Shown: piece by piece, positions 1 to 6,198 of the stretch
Layout: every line of letters begins with the position of its first letter
Position numbering within the stretch: the first letter of the stretch is position 1
NCBI GenBank assembly: GCA_016302725.1
Contig: JAEDNB010000063.1
Span: 1 to 10,719 of the forward strand
Source: Lentisphaeria bacterium
GTDB lineage: Bacteria; Verrucomicrobiota; Lentisphaeria; Oligosphaerales; Oligosphaeraceae
Reading direction: 5' to 3'
DNA length: 10,719 bases
Notes under the pieces: model-generated
What the model was told of the DNA's origin: nothing
The model's database searches: none
What the model saw: the letters and a program-made list of their open reading frames with translations, nothing else
Translations under genes and position numbers: made by a program

Positions 1-53
1 AAACTTTAAAAAAAGTCACCAGCCTGCTTGCAAGTTACATAACAGAACACGGA

Positions 54-83
54 GGGCTGGCCCATGCCAGCATGGCCCAGCCC
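54..83. repeat. Near-perfect 30-bp inverted repeat
   Basis: The two halves are complementary over GGGCTGG (54-60) with CCAGCCC (77-83) and CCATGC (62-67) with GCATGG (70-75). A single C-C mismatch (61/76) separates the two blocks. It would fold as a cruciform or as an RNA hairpin on either strand. It lies about 185 bp downstream of the TonB receptor stop. No T run follows it directly on either strand, so it is not a classic intrinsic terminator. Its role is unknown. Confidence 0.6.
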
Positions 84-107
84 GGGGGGGCGTTAAGTCG
101 TTTGGGT

Positions 108-130
108 CTAGATATCTAGGTTTCTAGAAA
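108..130. repeat. CTAG-rich double palindrome
   Basis: A perfect 12-bp palindrome, CTAGATATCTAG (108-119), is followed one base later by a perfect 10-bp palindrome, TTTCTAGAAA (121-130). The tetramer CTAG occurs three times in 20 bp (108, 116, 124). CTAG is under-represented in many bacterial genomes, so the cluster is unusual, but no binding protein can be named. Confidence 0.6.
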
Positions 131-180
131 AGGCTTCCCCCTGCGATGCCGCGTCTCCCCGGAGAGGCGTGGCGCAAGCG

Positions 181-215
181 CCCCTTCCTTCCCGTGCTGC
201 CGGGGAAGGGAGGGG
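181..215. terminator. Strong hairpin after the TonB receptor gene
   Basis: CCCCTTCCTTCCC (181-193) pairs with GGGAAGGGAGGGG (203-215) over 13 bp with one wobble, leaving a 9-nt loop. It begins about 50 bp beyond the receptor stop on the minus strand, where a transcript end is expected. Neither strand has a T tract after it, so it could be a 3'-end stabiliser or an atypical terminator. A short palindrome, GGCGCAAGCGCC (171-182), touches it. Confidence 0.4.
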
Positions 216-266
216 ACAGGTTTTCGATGTGTGTCTCTGTGCGTGTGTTCTTGCGGTATGGCGGGG

Positions 267-2390
267 CTAGAAGCGCGTGGTGAAGGCCACCGTCAGATTA
301 CGTCCCGGCTCCCGATAGGGGAGATTCCGCGTAGTGGAGAGGTAGTTCACGTACCGGGTATTGAAGAGATTTTCGGCGGCGATGGTGACGGCGCTGTCCA
401 TCTCCCAGAGCTTGAAGGCGTATCCGCCCCGGAGGTTCATGGTGGCCCAGCGGCGGGAGTGTTCCACGTTCCTGGGGGTATGGCGTTGTCCGGCGGCGGC
501 CTGTGCCTCGGCCTCCACCCAGAGGCCGTTCTCCCAGTGGGCCCGCAGTCCCAGCAATCCACTGGCGGGGGGATTGTAGCGCAAGTAGGTATCCTCGCTT
601 TCATTGGTGCCTTCCATCCAGGCGGCGGAAGCGTAGGCGGTCAGGAGGCTGTTCACCTTGACTTCGCCCTCCACTTCCACTCCCTTCAGGACGGCACGGG
701 CCACATTGGACATGCGCTCGTTGTAGTAGTCCTTGCCTCCGATGGTGGTGGGGTCCCCGTAGGGCTTGGCCTCGATGAGGTCGTGGAGCTGATGGTAGAA
801 GAGGGAGAGGCTTGCCCGGGCGCGGTCGCCCACGTAGTGGAGGCCGTATTCGGCATACCAGGAGACCTCGGGGTCCAGGGAGGGGTCCCCCCAGGTGGCG
901 GTTCCGGCGGTGGCGTTGAGCTGGATGTATTTATAGCGGTCCATCAGGTCCGCCGTGCGGTATCCCCGGGCGCCCAGGAGGGTCATGGACCACTGGGGGG
1001 CGAAATCCCAGGTCAGGCCCAGGTGCCCGCTCCAGGCCCAGTCGTCCGCTTTCTGGCGTTTCCGCAGGAGGGAATGCTTTCCAGTGAGGATATTGGTATC
1101 GTAGAGTGCCTCGCTGCGGGACCAGTTTCGGTCGACGCGGAGTCCGGCGTTGAGGGTCCATTCCGGGGCGATTCCCCAATCGTATTCCGCGAAGGCGCCC
1201 AGGTTGTTTTGCACGGAGTCGGAGAGGGGGTCGTCCCATGCGGAGAGGGGGCCCTTGACGGGGTGGACCACCTTTTTGAGGCGGCTTCCGGTATAGCTCC
1301 AGCGCCAGAAATCCATTCCCAGGGTCAGGGCGTGTCCCTCCGCCAGTTCCAGGTGGTTTTCCTGGCGTGCGGAGAAGGTGCGGTGGGTGGCATTGGGGGC
1401 GACCAGCACCTGCTGGGGTCCGGCGGCCACCTTGTTGAAGCGGTCGATGCGCACATGGCGTTCGATAATGCCGAAGCCCATTTCCCAGGTGGATTTCTTC
1501 CAGACCTCTCCTTCAGGCTGGAAGGTATGCTTGAGGGCGAAATCCTCCAGGGTAGTGCGGGGATAGACCACCCGCTGGGAGATGGCGGGGAGATTGGAGG
1601 CGCCGGGGATGCCCACATCCTTTGCCCGGTAGCGGCTGTATTTGAACTCGGTCACATTGTCGGGGCTCCAGCGGTAGCCCAGCTTCAAGGTGCTTTGGGC
1701 ATCCTGGAAGAAACTGTTCCGGACCTGGTCATGCGCGCCGTCGTCATAGGAATCGGCACTGCGCATGCCGCCAGAGAGATAAGCCCAGAAATCCTCCTGG
1801 GAGTAGGAGGTCCAGGCGTGCACCGCATATCCCTTTCCGTTGGTGGAGCCGGAGACCGTGGTGCCTCCGTGGGCCTGGGGGGTCTCCGTGAAGGAGGCGC
1901 CCTTGGTGATGACGTTCACCACCCCTCCCATGGAGCCGCTGCCATACAGTTGGCTGATGGGCCCCTTGAGGATTTCCACCCTTTCCACCTCCATGGGGAG
2001 AATCAGGCCGAACTGGGCGGCCACATCCGTGGCGGTGATGATGCGCTGTCCGTCCAAGAGGAAGACCAGGCGTCCCCGGTCCAGCCCGCGCACATTCACC
2101 TCGCCTCCCCAGCGCCCATCCCGGGAGACGGAGACCCCGGGGAGGCGGGAGGTGGCGTCGGAGAGGGAGAGGGGCTGGAGTTTCCAGAGGCTTTCAGCCT
2201 CCATCAAGGAGATTCCTCCAGGGGTCTGGGAGACGGGGCGGGGGAGGCCCCGGGCGGTCACCACGACGGGTTCCAGGACGGCGGCGGCCTGGGGGGCGGC
2301 CTCCTCTTCCAGGGGGAGTTGCGGCGTTGCCTCCTGGGCCAGGAGTCCCAGGGGCAGCAGGGCGGCAAAGAGCAGGGTCTTGAGTTTCAT
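267..2390 (-). CDS. TonB-dependent outer-membrane receptor
   Basis: This 707-residue protein would import a scarce substrate (iron chelate, haem, cobalamin or similar) across the outer membrane using TonB/ExbBD energy. It starts with a signal peptide (MKLKTLLFAALLPLGLLA). A TonB-box-like VVVTAR follows at residues 42-47. The plug domain spans about 50-165, with RLPGVSV, the VNVRGLDRGR block, LLDGQRI and VERVEILKGP..LYGSG..GGVVNVITK. The rest has the alternating pattern of a 22-strand barrel and ends in Phe707, as expected for an outer-membrane protein. Residues around 475-520 (GYRTADLMDRY, then GDPSLDPEVSWYAEYG) resemble the FRAP/NPxL-type segment of haem and siderophore receptors, but this does not fix the substrate. 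The upstream neighbour on the same strand is the TM1266-type gene, 56 bp away, so the two probably share a transcript. No convincing Shine-Dalgarno precedes the ATG; the start rests on the signal peptide. Confidence 0.93.
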   Translation of the reverse strand: MKLKTLLFAALLPLGLLAQEATPQLPLEEEAAPQAAAVLEPVVVTARGLPRPVSQTPGGISLMEAESLWKLQPLSLSDATSRLPGVSVSRDGRWGGEVNVRGLDRGRLVFLLDGQRIITATDVAAQFGLILPMEVERVEILKGPISQLYGSGSMGGVVNVITKGASFTETPQAHGGTTVSGSTNGKGYAVHAWTSYSQEDFWAYLSGGMRSADSYDDGAHDQVRNSFFQDAQSTLKLGYRWSPDNVTEFKYSRYRAKDVGIPGASNLPAISQRVVYPRTTLEDFALKHTFQPEGEVWKKSTWEMGFGIIERHVRIDRFNKVAAGPQQVLVAPNATHRTFSARQENHLELAEGHALTLGMDFWRWSYTGSRLKKVVHPVKGPLSAWDDPLSDSVQNNLGAFAEYDWGIAPEWTLNAGLRVDRNWSRSEALYDTNILTGKHSLLRKRQKADDWAWSGHLGLTWDFAPQWSMTLLGARGYRTADLMDRYKYIQLNATAGTATWGDPSLDPEVSWYAEYGLHYVGDRARASLSLFYHQLHDLIEAKPYGDPTTIGGKDYYNERMSNVARAVLKGVEVEGEVKVNSLLTAYASAAWMEGTNESEDTYLRYNPPASGLLGLRAHWENGLWVEAEAQAAAGQRHTPRNVEHSRRWATMNLRGGYAFKLWEMDSAVTIAAENLFNTRYVNYLSTTRNLPYREPGRNLTVAFTTRF

Positions 2391-2398
2391 GGGGTTCT

Positions 2399-2406
2399 GG
2401 GGGGGG
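2399..2406. repeat. G8 homopolymer just upstream of the receptor start
   Basis: Eight consecutive G residues (C8 in the mRNA sense) end 8 nt before the receptor ATG, where a ribosome binding site would normally sit. Homopolymers at this position can be slippage-prone. Runs of eight C also occur inside the hydrolase gene (5037-5044 and 5427-5434), so chance in a GC-rich genome is a fair explanation. Confidence 0.5.
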
Positions 2407-2446
2407 CTGCGCCTTGCCGTCGTCCGGGCCGTCTTGCCTGGCTTTG

Positions 2447-2749
2447 TCAGGCTTCGCCGCCGGGAGCGGTGGGGCGCGTTTCTTTTTTAGGGAGCTGTCG
2501 AGTCAGGAAAAGGATTTTCGCGGTCACCCCGGGGAGCATTCCCAGTTTTCCCGAGAGGGCTCCCATCTGGTCGGTGGTGCCCTCCAGAATCAGGGAGATG
2601 AGGCTGGCGGAGAAATCGCGGAAGGGGAGCCCCATCCTTCCCCGCACCAGTTCCTGGTACCCGGAAAGGAGGCGATTCACCTCGACAACGCTCTCCCTGG
2701 CCTCAATCCAAATGGCGATGACCGCGACACGACGATTTTCCTCCGGCAT
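2447..2749 (-). CDS. TM1266 family ACT-like putative regulator
   Basis: This 100-residue protein matches, from memory, the small ACT-like (ferredoxin-fold) family annotated as the TM1266 family iron-only hydrogenase system putative regulator. The recognisable pattern is RVAVIAIWIEARESVVEVN (residues 7-25), then GRMGLPFRD (37-45), SLISLILEGTTDQMGALSGK (49-68) and LPGVTAK (72-78). In other bacteria the family is usually found near [FeFe]-hydrogenase and HydEFG maturase genes. Its ligand and mechanism are not established, and there is no DNA-binding motif. The open frame extends upstream to 3070, across the tRNA-His 3' end, so the longer reading is not real. The ATG at 2749 has a perfect AAGGAGGT 7 nt upstream. 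The tail after residue 82 is basic and low-complexity. The TonB receptor follows after 56 bp on the same strand. No hydrogenase gene lies in the window. Confidence 0.85.
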   Translation of the reverse strand: MPEENRRVAVIAIWIEARESVVEVNRLLSGYQELVRGRMGLPFRDFSASLISLILEGTTDQMGALSGKLGMLPGVTAKILFLTRQLPKKETRPTAPGGEA

Positions 2750-2756
2750 GATGACG

Positions 2757-2764
2757 ACCTCCTT
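2757..2764 (-). promoter_or_regulatory. Strong Shine-Dalgarno of the TM1266-type gene
   Basis: AAGGAGGT on the minus strand lies 7 nt before the ATG at 2749. It is the best ribosome binding site in the window and decides that start over the in-frame ATG at 2779, which would add ten residues not expected in the family. Confidence 0.85.
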
Positions 2765-2859
2765 GGTGCAACGGGACATTTCGCCCCCTTCGCCGCCTCC
2801 CTTCCGCTGCTTCCGAAAGGGGATGGACGATGGCGAGGGGGGATTCCGGGACAGAAAAC

Positions 2860-2911
2860 AAAAAAAGCCCGCATCCTCCGGCCTTGTCTCAAGGCCAGAA
2901 AACGCGGGCTT
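2860..2911 (-). terminator. Intrinsic terminator downstream of tRNA-His
   Basis: Read on the minus strand, AAGCCCGC (2911-2904) pairs with GCGGGCTT (2872-2865), and GGCCTTG (2896-2890) pairs with CAAGGCC (2886-2880) around an AGA loop. The seven bases between the two stems on each side also match, mainly through G-U wobbles, which gives a continuous 22-bp hairpin. A run of seven T (2866-2860) overlaps its foot and is followed by GTTTT. The plus-strand version would have A-C mismatches, so the element is directional. It would end transcripts from tRNA-His before the TM1266-type gene, or act as an attenuator for that gene. Confidence 0.85.
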
Positions 2912-3012
2912 CCTGGAGGGGGCGCCTGAATTGAGCGTGGCGCGCCTCTTCTTTTCCGACACGTCTGCCCGCTGACTTAGGAGGGAATCCCTTGTCGTGA
3001 GGTAACGGAACG

Positions 3013-3054
3013 GCTGCGGACAGACTCCCGGAGGCTTCCGGGGGAAGCCGCAGC
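3013..3054. repeat. Overlapping inverted repeats between tRNA-His and its terminator
   Basis: GCTGCGG (3013-3019) pairs with CCGCAGC (3048-3054). Inside it, CCCGGA (3027-3032) can pair with TCCGGG (3037-3042), or alternatively GGCTTCC (3033-3039) with GGAAGCC (3043-3049). These are partly exclusive folds just 3' of the tRNA. They may be part of the trailer of the tRNA precursor. No known riboswitch class is recognised. The rest of the gap down to 2912 shows no further clear element. Confidence 0.45.
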
Positions 3055-3058
3055 AAAA

Positions 3059-3135
3059 TGGGCTCCTCAACCAGGCTCAAACTGGTGACCTCCTGGGCCA
3101 CAACCAGGCGCTCTATCGACTGAGCTATGAGGAGC
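3059..3135 (-). tRNA. tRNA-His (anticodon GTG)
   Basis: A full cloverleaf reads on the minus strand. The acceptor stem is CTCCTCA with TGAGGAG, the D stem GCTC with GAGC, and the anticodon stem CCTGG with CCAGG around loop TTGTGGC (anticodon GTG, histidine). The T stem is ACCAG with CTGGT around TTTGAGC. The histidine-specific extra G at position -1 (3135) is encoded and faces discriminator C73 (3062), the identity pair for HisRS. The 3' CCA is encoded in the genome (3061-3059). The total is 77 nt, including G-1 and CCA. The gene lies downstream of the hydrolase on the same strand, but appears to have its own promoter. Confidence 0.96.
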
Positions 3136-3151
3136 ATTTGAAACGGCGCAT

Positions 3152-3179
3152 ACTGTATCCCCCTCCACAAGGATTGCAA
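3152..3179 (-). promoter_or_regulatory. Predicted promoter of tRNA-His
   Basis: On the minus strand, TTGCAA (3179-3174) and TACAGT (3157-3152) are separated by 16 nt. A start about 7 nt on would give a 5' leader of roughly ten bases before G-1 at 3135. The position and fit to sigma-70 consensus are good, but this is a sequence-only prediction. Confidence 0.55.
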
Positions 3180-3272
3180 GCCGTCCCCCGGGAATTTTTC
3201 CCCAAGTCTGCCGGAAAGGCGAGGTTGAGTCGCCCTGCGTCGTCCCTCCAAACCTCCGCCTCAAGCGGCGCG

Positions 3273-5594
3273 TCAGCGCCACTGTTCCGCCACCTGGGGG
3301 GTCCATTCGAAGAGGAGGAAGCCCCCCATGCCGGCGGCGCGGACCGCCTGGATTTGCCGAAGGGTTTCCTGGCGGGAGAGTTGATTGGGGGTCACCCCCA
3401 GGCCGGGGCGGATCTTTGCCGCCTGAGTCCCCGCCGCCTCCCGTTGCCGGGCCAGGTCCCCCTGCAGCAGGGCGGAGGAGGAGCGGTAGTCCATGGGGCA
3501 GAGAAAATCCACCATCCCCTCCTTCAGCCAAGCCGCCCAATCCTGCCCCACGTTGCGGCGGGCATTTTCCCGGTCGGGATAGACGGCGGCGGAGACCTGG
3601 ATCCGCGGGCGGCTGCGGCGGGCGGCTGCGGCCAGTTCCCGCACCAGTTGGGAGATTTGCCGGACGCGGAATCTTTCCCATGCCTCCCGGGTCTTTCCGG
3701 GGAGTTGGACGCATTCGGGCCAGGGGCCGGGCTCCTGCCCCAGGAACTGCCGGAAGACGGCATGGCACCTTGGGCAGACACAGGCCTGGCTGCCCTCGTA
3801 CCGCACCATATCTAGATGGATGCCCTGGAGGGGATATTTCCGGGCCAGTTCCCCCACCAGGGAAGCCATGAGCATCCGGTTTTCCCGCTGGGTGGGGCAG
3901 AGCCAGGGGACGGTCTCCCCCGTGGCCTTCCGCTGGAACCGCCCTTCCCTTTCCATGCGCGTCCGGAACTCCTGGGGGGCGTCGGAGGCATTGAGGATTT
4001 GGCACCAGGCATGCACCTGGACATTCAGGGGTTCCGCCTGGGCGAGGCACTGGCCCACGGCGCCCTCCCCCGCTCCGTCCAGACGCCCTGTGGCCAGGGA
4101 GGAGGGCCATGCGGTGGCATGGGGGGAGAGGAAATGGGGGAAGACCGCGTTGAAGCGGGCCAGTTTCAGGAGGCGGAGGGGGGAGGCCCAGCCCTGCCGG
4201 GGGAAGCCGGTGGGGGAGCGCATCCAGACGCCGCGCATTTCCCCGGCGTCCGCGGATTCGGGGGCGGAGGCAGGCATGGCCTCCGACGCCAGGGCATCCT
4301 CCAGGGCGAGGAGGGCGGCCAGCACTCCTGGATAGTCCCCCGAGCGCTGTGCTTTTTCCGCCCGTTCGAGGCACTTGCGGCCGCGTTCATGGGGGCCCGG
4401 CCCTGCGTTGGCCAAGGCGAACCTCCCTTGCCGGAGCAGCCATTCCCCGGCGGTCTTCCGGATGCCCGGCGCGTGGTCCTCCAGGAAGGCGGCCAGGACA
4501 GGGATGGCATGGGGTTCGTCCTGCCTCAAGTAGACATAAGTCATCCAGAATCCGGAGGGGCATTGGAGGATGGCGGGGAAGGGGGTTTTCTGCCCTGTGG
4601 CGTCCACCCACCAGGCCCGTGGCTTCAGGTGTTCCGAGGCCGGGGCGTCCACGGCCAGGATGGCGGGGCATCCCTGCCGGAAGGAGGCGCCTCCATTGGT
4701 GGCCAGCCCCGTGATGGCCCGTCCCAGGCTTCCCCCCTTGCGGAACTTTCCTGCTGGCAGCTGCATCACATTGGCCAGCCTGGGAGGGAGGGCATAGAAG
4801 GCCCCCAGGCGTCCTCCCTGGCGCAGGAAGGCGCACAGGGTATCCACCCCATTTTCCCCCAGCCCCTCGCCGCTGGGAAGCAGTGCGCACTGGATTTGGC
4901 GCAGGGCGGAGAGAGTGAGGTCCGGTTCATCCACCACGGCGGGGAAAAGCCCTCCCCTGGCCAGGCTCTCCCCCAGATGCTGGCCATGGCGAAGGGCCTC
5001 CCGGCGCTTTTCCTCCGGCAATGGCCCCCGGGAGAGCCCCCCCCGAACCAGGGCGACGGGGATGTTGGGGTCCAGGAATTCCCACGCGGCCACCTGCAGG
5101 GAGAAGGCGCCGGGGGAGCCGCGCCAGGCCGCGATGCGAAGCATGTCGCAATTCCGCCAGGAGGCCGTCCCTTTTCCCTCCGGCAGGAAGGAAGCCTTGG
5201 AAATCACCTGTTCCTCCCAAAGCCCATAGGTGCGGGGCGTAAGCGTCGCCTGGTACCAGGTCCCCCCCAGGCGCAAATGGAGCTTGATTTGGCTGGCCAG
5301 GTCCCCGTGGATGGCGCGGAACCGCAGGCGCACCCCCGCGCACCGGCTCAAGTCCACCGACAGGGGAAAATCCCAGCAGGCCCGCTTCGACCCCTCCGGA
5401 CGGAAGCGGGTGGACAATTCCAGCAGCCCCCCCCGGGGATGATAGAAGGCCCGCGTCTCCACGTCGCCGGAGGGCACGCACTCCTTTCCCCACAGGGAGA
5501 GTTCCACTTCGCCGGCGCGGACTCCCCCCGGAAAAGGCGCAAGCGAGAGGAGGAGAAGCAGGAAAAGGAGGGGGGATGGCCGTCGAAAGGGCAT
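3273..5594 (-). CDS. Secreted GHL10/DUF187-type glycosyl hydrolase
   Basis: This 773-residue protein probably acts on polysaccharide outside the cytoplasm. The ATG at 5594 opens a clear signal peptide (MPFRRPSPLLFLLLLLSLAP, cleavage near VRA-GE at 27/28). The frame stays open to 5780, but the extra residues would bury the signal, so the shorter start is preferred; it has no Shine-Dalgarno. Residues 30-175 look like a beta-sandwich, possibly carbohydrate-binding. Residues 178-390 form a middle region I do not recognise, perhaps a degenerate amidotransferase-like fold (ALVRGGLSRG, then FLRQGGRLGAFYALP). Residues 452-773 resemble the GHL10 TIM barrel: MRGVWMRS, FNAVFPHFLSP, VQVHAWCQILNA, GIHLDMVRY (Asp595 a likely catalytic or structural acid), FLCPMDYR and GGFLLFEW. 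A CVCPRC cluster (605-610) may bind metal. Substrate and activity are unknown. Confidence 0.85.
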   Translation of the reverse strand: MPFRRPSPLLFLLLLLSLAPFPGGVRAGEVELSLWGKECVPSGDVETRAFYHPRGGLLELSTRFRPEGSKRACWDFPLSVDLSRCAGVRLRFRAIHGDLASQIKLHLRLGGTWYQATLTPRTYGLWEEQVISKASFLPEGKGTASWRNCDMLRIAAWRGSPGAFSLQVAAWEFLDPNIPVALVRGGLSRGPLPEEKRREALRHGQHLGESLARGGLFPAVVDEPDLTLSALRQIQCALLPSGEGLGENGVDTLCAFLRQGGRLGAFYALPPRLANVMQLPAGKFRKGGSLGRAITGLATNGGASFRQGCPAILAVDAPASEHLKPRAWWVDATGQKTPFPAILQCPSGFWMTYVYLRQDEPHAIPVLAAFLEDHAPGIRKTAGEWLLRQGRFALANAGPGPHERGRKCLERAEKAQRSGDYPGVLAALLALEDALASEAMPASAPESADAGEMRGVWMRSPTGFPRQGWASPLRLLKLARFNAVFPHFLSPHATAWPSSLATGRLDGAGEGAVGQCLAQAEPLNVQVHAWCQILNASDAPQEFRTRMEREGRFQRKATGETVPWLCPTQRENRMLMASLVGELARKYPLQGIHLDMVRYEGSQACVCPRCHAVFRQFLGQEPGPWPECVQLPGKTREAWERFRVRQISQLVRELAAAARRSRPRIQVSAAVYPDRENARRNVGQDWAAWLKEGMVDFLCPMDYRSSSALLQGDLARQREAAGTQAAKIRPGLGVTPNQLSRQETLRQIQAVRAAGMGGFLLFEWTPQVAEQWR

Positions 5595-5710
5595 GGGGAA
5601 GGGAGGAGGGGGCGCAAGGAAGAGGCAGGCGGAGGAGGGGGCGGCAAAAGCCGCCTTGCCCGACGGCACACACACCAGGGAATGCGCCCGGAACCGGAAA
5701 AGTCCGGGGG

Positions 5711-5718
5711 ATAATATA
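5711..5718 (-). promoter_or_regulatory. Possible -10 region for the hydrolase gene
   Basis: TATATTAT on the minus strand (5718-5711) is the only AT-rich box in the gap upstream of the hydrolase and lies about 117 bp before its ATG. No matching -35 is seen 16-18 nt further upstream, so the call is weak. Confidence 0.25.
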
Positions 5719-5786
5719 TGCCTTGCGCTTTCCCTGCCCCAGCCACGGGATTCCCCTTCTTTTTCCACTTTTTTTCCCATGCCCGC

Positions 5787-5814
5787 TTGAAGTCCTCCGT
5801 TCCATGGTTATCTT
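5787..5814 (+). promoter_or_regulatory. Predicted promoter of tRNA-Asn
   Basis: TTGAAG (5787-5792) and TATCTT (5809-5814) are 16 nt apart. The expected start near 5821 would leave a leader of about 15 bases before the mature tRNA at 5837. The 16-nt spacing is the same as in the predicted tRNA-His and PTS-gene promoters. Confidence 0.5.
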
Positions 5815-5836
5815 ATGCCCCGTTCCACGATTTGAC

Positions 5837-5911
5837 GCCGATGTAGCTCAATGGCAGAGTAGGTGGCTGTTAACCACTTGGTTACAGGTTCGAGCCCTGT
5901 CATCGGCGCCA
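5837..5911 (+). tRNA. tRNA-Asn (anticodon GTT)
   Basis: A complete cloverleaf: acceptor GCCGATG with CATCGGC, D stem GCTC with GAGT, anticodon stem GGTGG with CCACT around loop CTGTTAA (anticodon GTT, asparagine), and T stem ACAGG with CCTGT around TTCGAGC. The discriminator is G73 and CCA is encoded (5909-5911). Asparagine codons AAC and AAU would be read. The gene is transcribed away from the hydrolase gene and is followed at once by its own terminator, so it is a single-gene unit. Confidence 0.97.
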
Positions 5912-5920
5912 TCCCTTCCC

Positions 5921-5947
5921 AGGCAGACAGAAATGTCTGCCTTTTTT
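5921..5947 (+). terminator. Intrinsic terminator of tRNA-Asn
   Basis: GGCAGACA (5922-5929) pairs perfectly with TGTCTGCC (5934-5941) around a stable GAAA tetraloop, and six T follow (5942-5947). It begins ten bases after the tRNA CCA. Confidence 0.93.
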
Positions 5948-6198
5948 GTTTCCCCCGGAAAGACCTCCCTCATTCCGCGGAGGGAGAGCAGGATATGATG
6001 ATATAACTTATTAATACCCAAATATTTATAAATATATTCCAATTTCCCGGGGCGCAAGCCGGGGCGGCGCAGGGAAAACGCCAGGCCGCCTCCCCCTCCC
6101 CTGCCTGGCAAAACGGGGGCTCCCCGGTTGCTGGCAGAGCCGGCACGCTCTCTTGAAAGGAAATTGTCCTGAATTGTCATATTTTTTCTTTCATTCAC
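5948..6198. other. Non-coding stretch between tRNA-Asn and the HTH-PTS gene
   Basis: No gene is supported here. Positions 5994-6045 are a strongly AT-rich island with a perfect 14-bp palindrome, ATATTTATAAATAT (6022-6035). Next comes a GC-rich structured part. CCGGGGCG is repeated directly (6047-6054 and 6059-6066). GCCAGGC (6080-6086) pairs with GCCTGGC (6103-6109). GGGG-GCT-CCCC is a short hairpin near 6116-6126, and GCTGGC-AGA-GCCGGC another near 6130-6144. On the minus strand the 6080-6109 hairpin is followed by GTTTT, which makes a weak terminator-like element. An open frame on the minus strand (5848-6204) covers the tRNA and is not real. Confidence 0.6.

Noticed and set aside
231..2975. 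914-residue plus-strand open frame opposite the TonB receptor
   Set aside because: It lacks any recognisable domain, is Gly/Val/His-rich in the way an antisense reading of GC-rich codons is, and opposes a receptor with clear family motifs. It is a composition artefact.
2860..3058. Riboswitch (cobalamin-type) upstream of the TM1266-receptor pair
   Set aside because: A short AAGTCAG resembles part of cobalamin riboswitches, but the conserved GCCACTG box and core are missing, and a tRNA gene occupies the upstream side.
2750..3070. N-terminal extension of the TM1266-type protein
   Set aside because: It would run through the terminator and into the tRNA-His 3' end. The internal ATG has a perfect ribosome binding site and the family starts there.
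3067..4374. 435-residue minus-strand open frame ending in the tRNA-His gene
   Set aside because: It is an out-of-frame reading of the hydrolase gene, Pro/Gly/Arg-rich, and its end (HSSVDRAPGCG) is a typical false translation of a tRNA.
3816..5714. 632-residue plus-strand open frame opposite the hydrolase gene
   Set aside because: Gly/Pro/Gln-rich translation with no motif, fully antisense to a gene with a signal peptide and conserved barrel motifs.
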